The position numbers and the translations under genes were made by a program. A stretch of 64,000 nt of DNA from Methylobacterium sp. Leaf104 (GTDB lineage Bacteria > Pseudomonadota > Alphaproteobacteria > Rhizobiales > Beijerinckiaceae), in contig NZ_LMMZ01000038.1 in the NCBI RefSeq assembly GCF_001422885.1, positions 1-64,000 of the forward strand. Reading direction: 5' to 3'. This document shows, piece by piece, positions 6,975 through 19,112 of this stretch; position 1 is the first letter of the stretch, and the number at the start of each line of letters is the position of its first letter. The notes under the pieces are model-generated. The model made no database searches, was not told the origin of the DNA, and worked only from the letters and a program-made list of their open reading frames with translations.

Positions 6975-9841
6975 GCGCTCCCGAAACCGAGGGTCTGCAT
7001 CGCCGCATCGCCGCGCTGGAGGCCGAGGTCGCCCGCCTGCGCAGCGCGCCGGCCGAGCAGCGCGAGGCGGAGCTGCACCTCATCACCGACGCGCTGCCGG
7101 TGCTCGTGGCTTGCCTCGACCGCGACTACACCTACCGATTCAACAATCGCTACTACGAGACCTGGTTCGGGCGCGGTGTGGAGACCCTGGTCGGCCGCCA
7201 CGCGCGCGAGGTGCTCGGCGACGAGGTCTTCGCCCAGCGTCGCCCCGACATGGACCGGGCGCTGGCCGGCGAGAGCGTCGCGCGCGACGGAGTCCTGCCC
7301 GACCGCCAGGGCCGGCTGCGGGCCTGCGCCATCCAGTACATCCCGCGTCGGACCGGGACCGGCGGGGTGGAGGGGTTCTTCGTCCTCGCCATCGACATCG
7401 AGGAGCGCCGCGCCGCCGAGGCCCGGCGCATCGCTGTGGCCGAGCTCGGCGATCGCCTGCGCGACCTCGACGACACCGCCGCGATCGCCTACGCGGCCGC
7501 CGAGATCCTCGGCACCACCCTCGGCGTCAGCCGGGCCGGCTACGGCACCATCGACCCCGTGGCCGAAACGATCCTGATCGAGCGCGACTGGAACGCTCCC
7601 GGCATCCGGAGCCTGGCCGGGACCCTGCATTTCCGTGACTACGGCTCGTATATCGAGGATCTGAAGCGCGGCGAGACCGTGATCTGCAGCGATGCCGACA
7701 CCGATCCGCGCACCGCCTCCGGCGCCGAGGCCCTGAAGGCGATCAGCGCGCAGTCCTTCGTCAACATGCCGCTCACCGAGCACGGCGGCTTCGTCGCACT
7801 CCTGTACCTCAACCACGCCACCGCCCGGTCCTGGTCGCCCGAAGAACTCGCCTTCATGCGCAACGTCGCCGAGCGCGTGCGGGCCGCGACCGAGCGCAGC
7901 CGCGCGACCTCCGCGCGACGGGCCAGCGACGCGCAGTTCCACGCCTTCGCGCAGGCCGTGCCGATCCACGTCTGGGCCGCCTCCGCCACCGGTGCCCTCG
8001 ACTGGTTCAACGCCGCCTGCGCCACCTATTGCGGCCCCGCCCTCGAAGCCGTTCGCGGCGCGGCCTGGGCTCCGGTGGTCCACCCCGCCGACCGCGCGGC
8101 GATGGAAACCTGGGAGGCCTGCCGCGCCGACGGCCGGCCCTACGCGGGCGAGTTCCGCATCCGCCGCGCGGACGGCGCCCATCGCTGGTTCCTGGTCCGG
8201 GCCGAGCCGATCCGGGCGGCGGACGGCACCATTCTGCGCTGGGTCGGCACCAACACCGACATCGACGACCAGAAGACCGCCAGCGCCGAGCTGGCGCGCC
8301 TCAACACCAGCCTGGAGCGCCAGGTCGAGAGCCGCACCCGCGAGCGCGACCGCATCTGGGAGACCACCACCGACCTGATGGGCACCGCCGGGCTCGACGG
8401 CTACCTGAAGACCATCAATCCGGCCTGGGGCCGCACCCTCGGCTGGGACGACGACGCGCTGCTCGGCCGGCCCTTCGCCGCGCTGATCGATCCCGCCGAC
8501 CACGCCGAGACGGCCGAGGTGGTCCATCGCCTCGCGCGGGGCGAGACCGTGACCGGCTTCGTCGATCGGGTGTTCACCAAGGCAGGCGACCGGCGCACGG
8601 TGATGTGGACGGCAGCTCCCGACGGCGAGATCTTCACCATCATCGGGCGGGACATCACCGACCAGCGCCGGACCGAGGAGGCCCTGCGCCAGGCGCAGAA
8701 GATGGAGGCGGTGGGTCAGCTCACCGGGGGCCTCGCCCACGACTTCAACAACCTGCTCACGGGCATCTCCGGCAGCCTCGAACTGCTCCAGGCCCGGATG
8801 GCGCAGGGCCGGGTCACCGACCTGGACCGCTACATCAACGCGGCGCAGGGCGCGGCCAAGCGGGCCGCGGCCCTGACGCACCGCCTCCTCGCCTTCTCGC
8901 GCCGCCAGACCCTCGACCCCAGGCCCACCAGCGTGAACGGCCTCATCGCCGGCATGGAGGAACTGGTGCGCCGGACCGTCGGCCCCGCGGTGACCATCGA
9001 GGTGGTGGGCGCGGCCGGGCTCTGGACCGCCCTGGTCGATCCGAACCAGCTCGAGAACGCTCTCCTCAACCTCTGCATCAACGCCCGCGACGCCATGCCG
9101 GAGGGCGGGCGCATCACCATCGAGACGGCGAACAAGTGGCTCGATGCCCGTGCCGCCCGCGAGCGCGACCTGGAGCCCGGCCAGTTCCTCTCCCTCTGCG
9201 TGACCGATACCGGGATCGGCATGACGCCGGAGGTGATCGCCCGCGCCTTCGACCCGTTCTTCACCACGAAGCCGCTCGGCGAGGGCACGGGCCTCGGCCT
9301 GTCGATGATCTACGGCTTCGCCCGCCAGTCGGGCGGGCAGGTGCGGATCTATTCGGAGGTCGGCCAGGGCACCACGGTCTGCCTCTACCTGCCCCGCCAC
9401 TACGGGGAGGCCGAGGCCCGCGACGCCGAGGCCGATCTCGCCCACGCGCCCCGGGCGGAGCAGGGCCAGACCGTGCTCATCGTCGACGACGAGCCCACGG
9501 TGCGGATGCTGGTCACCGAGGTGCTAGAGGATCTCGGCTACACCGCCATCGAGGCGGCGGACGGGGCGGCCGGCCTCAAGGTGCTCGAATCGGACGTGCG
9601 GCTCGACCTCCTCGTCACCGATGTCGGGCTGCCCGGCGGCATGAACGGCCGCCAGATGGCCGATGCCGGCCGGGTCGTGCGCCCCGGCCTGAAGGTGCTG
9701 TTCATCACCGGCTACGCCGAGAACGCCGTGCTCGGCAACGGCTACCTCGAACCCGGCATGCAGGTCCTGACGAAGCCCTTCGTGATGGAGGCCCTGGCCG
9801 GGCGGATCAAGGAACTCATCGCCGGGACCGGAGGGCCGTGA
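6971..9841 (+). CDS. Soluble hybrid sensor histidine kinase (PAS-GAF-PAS-PAS-HisKA-HATPase-REC)
   Basis: This encodes 956 aa with no transmembrane segment, so sensing should be cytoplasmic. The order is a coiled-coil start (8-35), PAS (about 40-150), GAF (about 160-310), PAS with a PAC tail (about 325-440, RWVGTNTDIDDQK), a coiled-coil linker, and PAS (about 460-570). Then come HisKA with H590 in GGLAHDFNN, and HATPase with the N box (NLCINARDAMPEGG), DTGIGM and GTGLGLSM. A receiver domain (from about 835) carries D884 in TDVGLPG. The receiver may accept phosphate from H590 or act as a sink. The TTG start overlaps the aroB stop as TTGA, which implies coupling to the shikimate operon. No output regulator is adjacent. 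The signal is unknown. Confidence 0.88.
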   Translation: MSAPETEGLHRRIAALEAEVARLRSAPAEQREAELHLITDALPVLVACLDRDYTYRFNNRYYETWFGRGVETLVGRHAREVLGDEVFAQRRPDMDRALAGESVARDGVLPDRQGRLRACAIQYIPRRTGTGGVEGFFVLAIDIEERRAAEARRIAVAELGDRLRDLDDTAAIAYAAAEILGTTLGVSRAGYGTIDPVAETILIERDWNAPGIRSLAGTLHFRDYGSYIEDLKRGETVICSDADTDPRTASGAEALKAISAQSFVNMPLTEHGGFVALLYLNHATARSWSPEELAFMRNVAERVRAATERSRATSARRASDAQFHAFAQAVPIHVWAASATGALDWFNAACATYCGPALEAVRGAAWAPVVHPADRAAMETWEACRADGRPYAGEFRIRRADGAHRWFLVRAEPIRAADGTILRWVGTNTDIDDQKTASAELARLNTSLERQVESRTRERDRIWETTTDLMGTAGLDGYLKTINPAWGRTLGWDDDALLGRPFAALIDPADHAETAEVVHRLARGETVTGFVDRVFTKAGDRRTVMWTAAPDGEIFTIIGRDITDQRRTEEALRQAQKMEAVGQLTGGLAHDFNNLLTGISGSLELLQARMAQGRVTDLDRYINAAQGAAKRAAALTHRLLAFSRRQTLDPRPTSVNGLIAGMEELVRRTVGPAVTIEVVGAAGLWTALVDPNQLENALLNLCINARDAMPEGGRITIETANKWLDARAARERDLEPGQFLSLCVTDTGIGMTPEVIARAFDPFFTTKPLGEGTGLGLSMIYGFARQSGGQVRIYSEVGQGTTVCLYLPRHYGEAEARDAEADLAHAPRAEQGQTVLIVDDEPTVRMLVTEVLEDLGYTAIEAADGAAGLKVLESDVRLDLLVTDVGLPGGMNGRQMADAGRVVRPGLKVLFITGYAENAVLGNGYLEPGMQVLTKPFVMEALAGRIKELIAGTGGP

Positions 9842-9906
9842 ACCGTCCGGCCCGCGCCGTGGTAATCAACGGCTCGTCCTGACGACATCCTCCGGCATCG
9901 GCGCGC

Positions 9907-11202
9907 ATGGAACCCCATACCGATCTCTGGCTGGCCGCGAGCATCGTGGCGATCTCGCTCCTGCTCTCGGCCTTCTTCGCCGGGGCGGAGACCGCCTTCA
10001 CGGCGGCGTCCCGGGCCCGGATGCTGGCCCTGGAGAATGCCGGCGACGTGCGCGCGCGCCTCGTCAACGCCATCATGGCGAGCCGCGAGCGCTTCATCGG
10101 CGCCATGCTGATCGGCTACAACATCGTGGCGATCGGTGCCTCGGCCTTCACCACCAGCGTGCTCACGACCCTCTTCGGCAAGAGCGGCGTCCTCTATGCC
10201 ACCGGAGTGATGTCGGTCCTCGTCATCATCTTCGCCGAAGTCCTGCCCAAGACCCTCGCGATCAACAAGCCGGACAAGGCTGCCCTGGTCATGGCCCGGC
10301 CGGTGGCCTTCGCGGTGGCCCTGCTCGGACCGGCGGCGCTCGCCATCGAGGCCCTGGTGCGCGCCATGCTCCGGCCCTTCGGGGTCCGGATCGGCGAGCG
10401 CCAGACCATCCTCTCGGCCACCGACGAGATTCGCGGCCAGGTCGCCCTGCTGCATCGCGAGGGCGGAGTCGCCAAGGCCGAGCGCGACATGCTCGGCGGT
10501 CTCCTCGACCTGTCCGACCTCACCGTCTCCGAGGTGATGGTCCACCGCACCAAGATGCGCACCATCGATGCCGACCTGCCCTCGGAGGAGATCGTGCGCG
10601 CGGTGCTGGCCTCGCCCTACACGCGCATGCCCCTCTGGCGCGGCACCACGGAGAACATCGTCGGCGTGCTGCATGCCAAGGACCTTCTGCGCGCGCTCGA
10701 TGCCGCGGGCGGCGACGCCTCCGGCCTCAAGGTCGAGGCCCTGGCGCTGGAGACCTGGTTCGTGCCGGACACCACCTCCCTGCGCGACCAGCTCAAGGCC
10801 TTTCTCACCAAGAAGACCCACTTCGCCCTGGTGGTCGACGAGTACGGCGAGGTGATGGGCCTCGTGACCCTGGAGGACATCCTCGAGGAGATCGTCGGCG
10901 ACATCGCCGACGAGCACGACGTCACCGTCTCCGGCGTGCGGCCCCAGGGCGACGGCTCGGTGCAGGCCGACGGCGGCGTGCCGATCCGCGACCTCAACCG
11001 GGCGATGGACTGGGACCTGCCCGACGACGAGGCCACCACCATCGCGGGCCTCGTCATCCACGAGGCCCGGGCGATCCCCGACACCGGGACCGCCTTCAAC
11101 TTCCACGGCTTCCGCTTTCAGGTCCTGCGCAAGGCCCGCAACCGGATCACCGCCCTGCGGATCACGCCCCTCGGCCCCGGTCCCCGCAAGGCGGAGCCCT
11201 GA
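9907..11202 (+). CDS. CNNM/CorC (HlyC/CorC) family membrane protein with CBS domains
   Basis: This encodes 431 aa. The N-terminal DUF21 (CNNM) membrane domain (about 5-190) shows typical features: SAFFAGAETAFTAASR near the start, then several helices and the basic segment after RPFGVRIGERQT. A CBS pair follows (about 205-325; VMVHRTKMRTIDADLP, then VDEYGEVMGLVTLEDILEEIVG). It ends with the CorC_HlyC domain (about 340-425). Family members are implicated in Mg2+/Co2+ efflux or homeostasis; the haemolysin label is historical. It stands alone, 65 bases after the kinase gene, with a weak ribosome site. Confidence 0.88.
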   Translation: MEPHTDLWLAASIVAISLLLSAFFAGAETAFTAASRARMLALENAGDVRARLVNAIMASRERFIGAMLIGYNIVAIGASAFTTSVLTTLFGKSGVLYATGVMSVLVIIFAEVLPKTLAINKPDKAALVMARPVAFAVALLGPAALAIEALVRAMLRPFGVRIGERQTILSATDEIRGQVALLHREGGVAKAERDMLGGLLDLSDLTVSEVMVHRTKMRTIDADLPSEEIVRAVLASPYTRMPLWRGTTENIVGVLHAKDLLRALDAAGGDASGLKVEALALETWFVPDTTSLRDQLKAFLTKKTHFALVVDEYGEVMGLVTLEDILEEIVGDIADEHDVTVSGVRPQGDGSVQADGGVPIRDLNRAMDWDLPDDEATTIAGLVIHEARAIPDTGTAFNFHGFRFQVLRKARNRITALRITPLGPGPRKAEP

Positions 11203-11354
11203 ACACCCCCGTTCCGCGGACGTCATGAACGGTCATCCAGCGTCCATACCTAGGTAACCGTGATCGTTTAGGATAACATCGGGCAGTCATCCGACTGTCT
11301 CGAGGAGGCAGGGGCCTTCCGGACATCGAGCGAGCGAGGGGGCGGAACCGATCG

Positions 11355-12527
11355 ATGCTGCTCGATGCCTCGACCCTTCTGCTCGTGACCGTGATTCTGA
11401 CCTTCATGGTCGGAAGCCTGTTCCTGCTGTCGTGGAGTCAGGCCCGGCACGTCCACGCCCTGGCGATCTGGGGTGCCGCCCACATCACCGGCGCGATGGC
11501 CTCCGCCCTGCTGTCCCTACGCGGGATCATACCGGACTGGGCCTCGATCGGCGTCGCCAACGGCGTGATGATCGGCGCCTACGGATTGATCTGGATCGGG
11601 ACCCGCGCCTTCGAGGGCCGGCCCGCGCGCCTCATGCCGATCGCGGTGGCGGTGGTGCTCTGGAGCGGCAGCTGCCTGATCCCGGCCTTCTTCACCTCGG
11701 TTCCCGCCCGGGTCATGCTGGCTTCGAGCCTCGCCGGCGGCTTCTGTCTTCTCGCCGCGCGCGAGATCTGGCGGGCACGGGCCGAGCCCCTGGTGTCGCG
11801 CTATCCCGGGGTCGCCCTGCTGTTGCTCTACACCGTCGCCTACTGGATCCGCGTGCCCCTCGCGATCGCCGCGCCGCCGCAGACCCAGCCGAATCCGTTG
11901 CAGACGCCCTGGCTGACGATCCTGTGCCTCGCCGGCATGCTCTTCACCCTGGCGATCGCCTTCGTGTTCATGTCGCTGACGAAGGAGCGCGCGGAGCGCC
12001 TGCAGCGGCTGGCCGCCGACACCGACGCGCTCACCGGCATCCTGAGCCGGCGCGCCTTCGTGGCCCGGGCGGAGACGGCCCTGACCGACGGGGGCGACGT
12101 CACCCTGCTCCTGTTCGACCTCGACCATTTCAAGCGCATCAACGACGTGCACGGCCACGCGGTGGGCGACGGCGTCCTCGTCGGGTTCTGCCACGCGGTG
12201 GCGGCGCTGCTGCCGGGCTCCGCGATCTTCGGGCGGATGGGCGGTGAGGAATTCGCCTGTCTCCTGCGCGGCCTGACCCCGGAGGACGCCCTGGCCAAGG
12301 CCGAGTTCCTGCGCCGCGCCGTGGCCCGGATCGCCGTGTCGGAACTGCCGCAACTCGCCATCAGCGTCAGCATCGGACTCGCGACAGCGGAGGCCGCGGC
12401 TTCGGCAGCGCCCGGCCGCCGCCTCGATGCCCTGCTCAGCCGGGCCGACGCCGCCCTCTACCGAGCCAAGCGCAATGGACGCGGGCGGACCGAGCCCGCG
12501 CCGCGCCCGCTGCGCCGGGTCGCCTGA
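11355..12527 (+). CDS. Membrane-bound diguanylate cyclase (GGDEF domain)
   Basis: This encodes 390 aa. About six hydrophobic helices fill residues 5-210, starting with LLLVTVILTFMVGSLFLLSW. A GGDEF domain follows (about 225-385): DALTGILSRRAF, DLDHFKRINDVHGHAVGD, the active-site signature GGEEF (296-300) and SVSIGLA. The intact signature predicts synthesis of c-di-GMP from two GTP. The RxxD inhibitory site normally five residues before the signature is absent, so product inhibition is not expected. The membrane domain matches no sensor family I can name. Its stop codon is only 6 bases from the stop of the convergent parvulin gene. Confidence 0.88.
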   Translation: MLLDASTLLLVTVILTFMVGSLFLLSWSQARHVHALAIWGAAHITGAMASALLSLRGIIPDWASIGVANGVMIGAYGLIWIGTRAFEGRPARLMPIAVAVVLWSGSCLIPAFFTSVPARVMLASSLAGGFCLLAAREIWRARAEPLVSRYPGVALLLLYTVAYWIRVPLAIAAPPQTQPNPLQTPWLTILCLAGMLFTLAIAFVFMSLTKERAERLQRLAADTDALTGILSRRAFVARAETALTDGGDVTLLLFDLDHFKRINDVHGHAVGDGVLVGFCHAVAALLPGSAIFGRMGGEEFACLLRGLTPEDALAKAEFLRRAVARIAVSELPQLAISVSIGLATAEAAASAAPGRRLDALLSRADAALYRAKRNGRGRTEPAPRPLRRVA

Positions 12528-12533
12528 GGTCCG

Positions 12534-13481
12534 TTACGGCGCCTTCTGGGCCGGAGCGGGCGCCACGGCGGGGGCCGCGGCCGTGCGGTCGATCTTGGCG
12601 CCCTCGCGCAGCTTGAGGATCAGGTCCTGCTGCGCCTTGCGGGTGAGGTACTGGTCCACCTGCTCCCTCATCTCGTCGAAGGTCGGGACCGGCTTCGTGC
12701 GCTTCTCCTCGAGCTTGATCACGTGCCAGCCGAACTGGGTCTTGACCGGATCGGAGACCTGGCCCGGGCTCATCTTGAAGGCGGCCTCCGCGAAGGGGGC
12801 GACCATGCGCTCCTTCGTGAACCAGCCGAGATCGCCGCCCTCGGTCTTCGAGCCGGGATCCTTCGACACCTCGGCCGCGACCCGGGCGAAGTCCTCGCCG
12901 CCCTTGATGCGCGCGGCGATCTTCTTGGCCTCGTCCTCGCTCTCCACGAGGATGTGGCGGGCATGCACCTCCTCCTCGGGCTTCATCGCCTTGACGGTCT
13001 GATCGTAGAGAGCCTTGGCCGCCTCCGGTGTGGCCGCCTTCTTGGCCTCCCGCTCCAGGTACTCGTCGAGGAGGAGCTTGTCCTTGAAGTAGGCGAGCTT
13101 GCGCTGGAAGTCCGGCGAATCACCGACCTTGGCGGCCTCCGCCGCCTGGGCCCCGACCTTGAGGTCGATCATGTAGTCGACGAGCAGGGACTTCTTCTGG
13201 GCGTCGTCGACCCCTGGCAGCGACAGGGCCGGATCCTCCGCCGCGATGGCGAGATCGCCCGCCGTGATCGGCGCCCCGTTCACCTTCGCCACCACGGTCT
13301 CGGGGGCCACCGGGGCGGCCGGAGCCGCGGGTGCGGCCGGCGCCGCGGCGGGCGACTGCGCCCGGGCGGAGGCCAGCGGCAGGCTCAGGGCCAGGGCGAC
13401 GGCGCCCGTGCGCAGGAGACCCGTGCGCAGGAGACCCTTGGGCAGGAGACCGGGGCGCGAGAGGGACTTGATCATCGTCAT
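12534..13481 (-). CDS. Periplasmic peptidyl-prolyl cis-trans isomerase (parvulin/PrsA-like)
   Basis: This encodes 315 aa. The signal peptide (about 1-42) is followed by an Ala/Pro-rich stretch, a SurA_N-like helical region (about 60-165) and a parvulin domain (about 168-270). The parvulin domain carries HARHILVESEDEA, FARVAAEVSKDPGS, GGDLGWF and QFGWHVIKLEE. It should assist folding of exported proteins. The start has AAGGA about 7 bases upstream. The signal region contains three tandem 15-bp units (13405-13449), giving LLPKG-LLRTG-LLRTG. A PPIase beside secA is a recurrent alphaproteobacterial arrangement and fits a role after Sec export. Confidence 0.9.
   Translation of the reverse strand: MTMIKSLSRPGLLPKGLLRTGLLRTGAVALALSLPLASARAQSPAAAPAAPAAPAAPVAPETVVAKVNGAPITAGDLAIAAEDPALSLPGVDDAQKKSLLVDYMIDLKVGAQAAEAAKVGDSPDFQRKLAYFKDKLLLDEYLEREAKKAATPEAAKALYDQTVKAMKPEEEVHARHILVESEDEAKKIAARIKGGEDFARVAAEVSKDPGSKTEGGDLGWFTKERMVAPFAEAAFKMSPGQVSDPVKTQFGWHVIKLEEKRTKPVPTFDEMREQVDQYLTRKAQQDLILKLREGAKIDRTAAAPAVAPAPAQKAP
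13405..13449 (-). repeat. Three tandem 15-bp units in the parvulin signal peptide
   Basis: CCCGTGCGCAGGAGA occurs twice exactly (13405-13419 and 13420-13434), with a third diverged copy at 13435-13449. It encodes LLRTG-LLRTG and LLPKG on the minus strand. Confidence 0.85.
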
Positions 13482-13746
13482 GGAGGCGTCCTTGGGAGCG
13501 CCGCCCGCGTCCCGGCGCAGGCCGGCCGGAGGTCGTCGCATGGGGCGGTCGAGAGAGACGGGCGGCCGGAAGCCGCGGTTTTGCCGCGACATCAGGTGGC
13601 GCGTGCGCGCGCCGATGGCAAGCATGGTCGTGGCGCGGAACGGTCGAATCCAAGCGCAGGGTCTCGGCGAATCCGACGGGTTCCCGAGAGGCGTCGTTAA
13701 GCCGGTTCGCCTAGCCTCACCGGGTCCAATCGTTGAGGAGATCACG

Positions 13747-14076
13747 ATGCGGGGAGGTCTCGTCATCGCTGCGGCCGTGCTTGCCCTGATCGTCGGCCTG
13801 GCAGGCGAGGCCGAGGCGCGGGGGCGCGGGTTCCGGGGTGGCGCGCGCGGCGGACAGGCCGGAGGCGTCGTCCTCGTATCCTCCGGCGGCGCGGCGGCGT
13901 CGGTGTCCCGGCCCCGCCTCGACCCTGCTCCCGGAGCGCGCGATCCCGGCTTGCGCCGGGTGATGCCCGTCCTCGCCGCGAGTCCTCGGGCGCCCCGCGA
14001 GGTCCGGACCGCCGAGATGGGATGTGAGCCGCGGCGAGTGGTCGGCGCCGGCGCCGGTTTCTGCGTCATCAACTGA
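13747..14076 (+). CDS. Small secreted Gly/Arg-rich protein of unknown function
   Basis: This encodes 109 aa. A strong ribosome site (GAGGAG, 6 bases upstream) precedes a clear signal peptide (MRGGLVIAAAVLALIVGLAG, cleavage near EAEA). The mature part starts with a Gly/Arg-rich segment (GRGFRGGARGGQAGG), continues Pro/Arg-rich, and ends with MGCEPRRVVGAGAGFCVIN. The two Cys there could form a disulfide. It sits between the parvulin gene (divergent) and secA (same strand, 258 bases on). I recognise no family. Confidence 0.6.
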   Translation: MRGGLVIAAAVLALIVGLAGEAEARGRGFRGGARGGQAGGVVLVSSGGAAASVSRPRLDPAPGARDPGLRRVMPVLAASPRAPREVRTAEMGCEPRRVVGAGAGFCVIN

Positions 14077-14334
14077 CAGCGGACCTCCGAGCCCGGTCAT
14101 CGCGCGCCGGATCGAAACGGAGCCGTACCGCGTTTGTGTGCAACGTCGGCGCCCGCCCGACCGCCCGGGCGCGCGGCCGCTCGGCGTCGTCCGTCCGCTA
14201 TGCGCAGGCCCCGCCGCACCCCGCTTCCGGGCGTTGAGGCCGGGGCGGCTCTTTCGGATGCGCCGGCCCGTGTTTACCTCTATAAGCCCGGCCAACATTC
14301 GCCTTCAGACTTTTCGATCGACCGTAGGTTCACG

Positions 14335-17229
<2,895 letters not shown>

Positions 17230-17231
17230 GC

Positions 17232-17639
17232 GTGCCGGACGTCGCCTACGGCATCGAGCCCGACCTCGACGCGGCGGAATTCCGCCGCGTCCTGATCGAA
17301 TCGGGTCTCGCGGCGCGCCGCCCGGTCGACGACCTGCCGCGCCTCGCGCGGATGCTGGCGCAGGCCGACCTCGTGGTCACCGCCCGGCGGGACGGCGACC
17401 TCGTCGGGGTCGCGCGCACGCTCACCGACTTCGTGTTCTGCGCCTACCTCTCCGACCTGGCCGTGAGCCGCTCGGTCCAGGGCCTCCGGATCGGCCAGGG
17501 CCTGATCGCGGCCACCCGCGCGGCGGTCGGCCCCCAGGTCTCGCTCCTGCTGACGGCCGCTCCCGGGGCCGTCAACTTCTACGATCGGATCGGGATGCCG
17601 CGGGTCGCGGACGCCTTCCGCTACGACCGCGAGGCCTGA
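17232..17639 (+). CDS. GNAT-family N-acetyltransferase
   Basis: This encodes 135 aa starting at a GTG two bases after the secA stop, so it probably shares the secA transcript. The fold signature is the hydrophobic beta-4 strand (FCAYLSDLAVSRSVQG) leading into the acetyl-CoA loop (RIGQGLIAATRAAV), then LLLTAAPGAVNFYDRIGM. That pattern matches small GNAT acetyltransferases that modify amines. The substrate is unknown. The length is slightly short but complete for this class. It could also be classed with the YjaB/ArgA-like small GNATs. Confidence 0.78.
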   Translation: MPDVAYGIEPDLDAAEFRRVLIESGLAARRPVDDLPRLARMLAQADLVVTARRDGDLVGVARTLTDFVFCAYLSDLAVSRSVQGLRIGQGLIAATRAAVGPQVSLLLTAAPGAVNFYDRIGMPRVADAFRYDREA

Positions 17640-17732
17640 CCCGCCGCCTCGGAATTGCCGCCTCTGCCCGAAAACGAACCCATTTGGTGGTCAAGCCTAA
17701 TGGATACGCTTGAGGGAGTGGGACAAGGCGGC

Positions 17733-18578
17733 ATGCAGGACATCCGATCGGCGACGACGCTGCCTCTACTTGGTCTACTCCTGGTGGTTCCGGCTCTCGG
17801 TGGTTGCAATACCTATGCGGGTGCACCGACGTCGACTGGTTCGACGATCGCAGCCAAGCCGGTGTCTGTCACCGATGAGGAGCGCGACTGCCTTGGCCGG
17901 GCGATGTACTTCGAGTCCAATCGCAGCGACTCCGAAGGCCTGCTCGCCGTCGGCACGGTGGTGATGAACCGGCTCGAGGCCGCCGCCTTCCCCAATGGCG
18001 GGATCTGCGCCGTAGTCGGCCAGCCCCGGCAATTCGCCCCCGGCGTCCTGACGAAGAAGATGGACGAGAAGAGCCTCCAGAAGGTCGCCGAGGTCACGGA
18101 TGCCGTCCTCGACGGCCAGCGCCATCCCAAGGTCGGCCGGGCGATGTACTTCCACACCGCCGGCCTGCGCTTCCCCTACAACAACATGCACTACGTGGCG
18201 GTGGCCGGCGGCAATGCCTTCTACGAGAAGCGCAAGCCCGGCGCCGTCGCGCAGGCCGAGCCACCGGTCCCGGCGACCGCCCTCGCCTTCGCATCCGCCC
18301 AGGCCCCCGCGGCGCCGGCAATGCCCCTGGTTGGGACCCCGGTTTCCGTTCCGTCGGCCCCCGCCTCGGCCGTGACGGCCCCCGCTCCCATGACTCCGGC
18401 CGCGTCAGCGCCGAGCGCGCGCGCGGCTCCGATCCGCACGGCGCGGGCCGCCGAGGAGAAGACCGCTCCCGCCGCCAAGGCGACGAAGCCTTCCCGCAGC
18501 CGTGTCGCCCTGACGCCGGCCGCCCTGGCTCCGGAGCCGCTGATCCCGCCGCCCGTCCTCAACCTGCCGAGGCCGTGA
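17733..18578 (+). CDS. SleB-type cell wall hydrolase lipoprotein
   Basis: This encodes 281 aa. The N-terminus is a lipoprotein signal with lipobox LGGC (Cys near residue 25). The Hydrolase_2/SleB domain (about 45-165) has DCLGRAMYFESNRSDSEGLL, whose Glu is the likely catalytic residue, then VGTVVMNR, RQFAPGV, and AMYFHTAGLRFPYNNMHY. Family members are N-acetylmuramyl hydrolases or lytic transglycosylases that cut peptidoglycan. The C-terminal 100 residues are Ala/Pro-rich and probably a flexible spacer. ATG at 17733 was chosen because AAGG lies 6 bases upstream and the lipoprotein signal then starts cleanly. ATG at 17700 is possible. Confidence 0.85.
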   Translation: MQDIRSATTLPLLGLLLVVPALGGCNTYAGAPTSTGSTIAAKPVSVTDEERDCLGRAMYFESNRSDSEGLLAVGTVVMNRLEAAAFPNGGICAVVGQPRQFAPGVLTKKMDEKSLQKVAEVTDAVLDGQRHPKVGRAMYFHTAGLRFPYNNMHYVAVAGGNAFYEKRKPGAVAQAEPPVPATALAFASAQAPAAPAMPLVGTPVSVPSAPASAVTAPAPMTPAASAPSARAAPIRTARAAEEKTAPAAKATKPSRSRVALTPAALAPEPLIPPPVLNLPRP

Positions 18579-18724
18579 GCCGACCCTCTAAAGAGCGAAT
18601 CGCGCCGCCGATGGGATCCTGATCCGCCTCCGGTTCCAGCACCCCGCGTGCCGCTTTCGGTCGCGGGGATCGGCAGGACCGTCGCCCTACTTCCCATCGT
18701 GCCTCCCCTTCACCGCAGGTCACG

Positions 18725-19033
18725 ATGAGCATTCTTCGTCCAGTCGCCCGCCTCGCCACGGCGTGCATGCGTGCACTTGTCCGCAGCCTCACCGGGAGCT
18801 TCGATGCGCTGACGGGTCCGGTCGGACGCCTGAACGACCGCGTCGAGGCCCAGCTCCTCGATCGGACGCCGCTGCTCAGGGCCTATTACGGGCGTTCCAC
18901 GCCTCGGAAGGCCGCCGCGCCGCTGCCCTTCCTCGGCGAGCCCATCGATCTGGCGCTGCGCGGCGGGATCCGCGCGCCCGCGCCGGGCCGACCGGCCGAA
19001 GCCGGGGCGTCGCGGCCATCGGTCGTGGCATGA
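18725..19033 (+). CDS. Hypothetical protein, 102 aa
   Basis: This encodes 102 aa with AGG about 8 bases before the ATG. The N-terminal half is an amphipathic, basic helical region (ILRPVARLATACMRALVRSL) without a signal cleavage site. It is followed by a region with several Leu/Arg pairs and a Pro/Gly-rich tail. No family is recognised. It is convergent with kup, about 80 bases away. The codon usage pattern (strong third-position G/C) supports a real gene, but the evidence is modest. Confidence 0.45.
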   Translation: MSILRPVARLATACMRALVRSLTGSFDALTGPVGRLNDRVEAQLLDRTPLLRAYYGRSTPRKAAAPLPFLGEPIDLALRGGIRAPAPGRPAEAGASRPSVVA

Positions 19034-19112
19034 GCCCGGTGCGACGCTTCGAAGCCCGCTGATCCGGTCACCGCGGTCACATCGGACCGGTCACCCGCCT
19101 TCGGAGCCTTCC

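Noticed and set aside
6755..9445. 896-aa minus-strand frame opposite the histidine kinase
   Set aside because: Antisense shadow. Composition is Gly/Ala/Arg/Asp-rich without motifs, whereas the + strand has full PAS, GAF, kinase and receiver signatures.
19034..19112. Terminator between the 102-aa gene and kup
   Set aside because: The repeated CCGGTCACC elements are direct, not inverted, so no stable stem forms.
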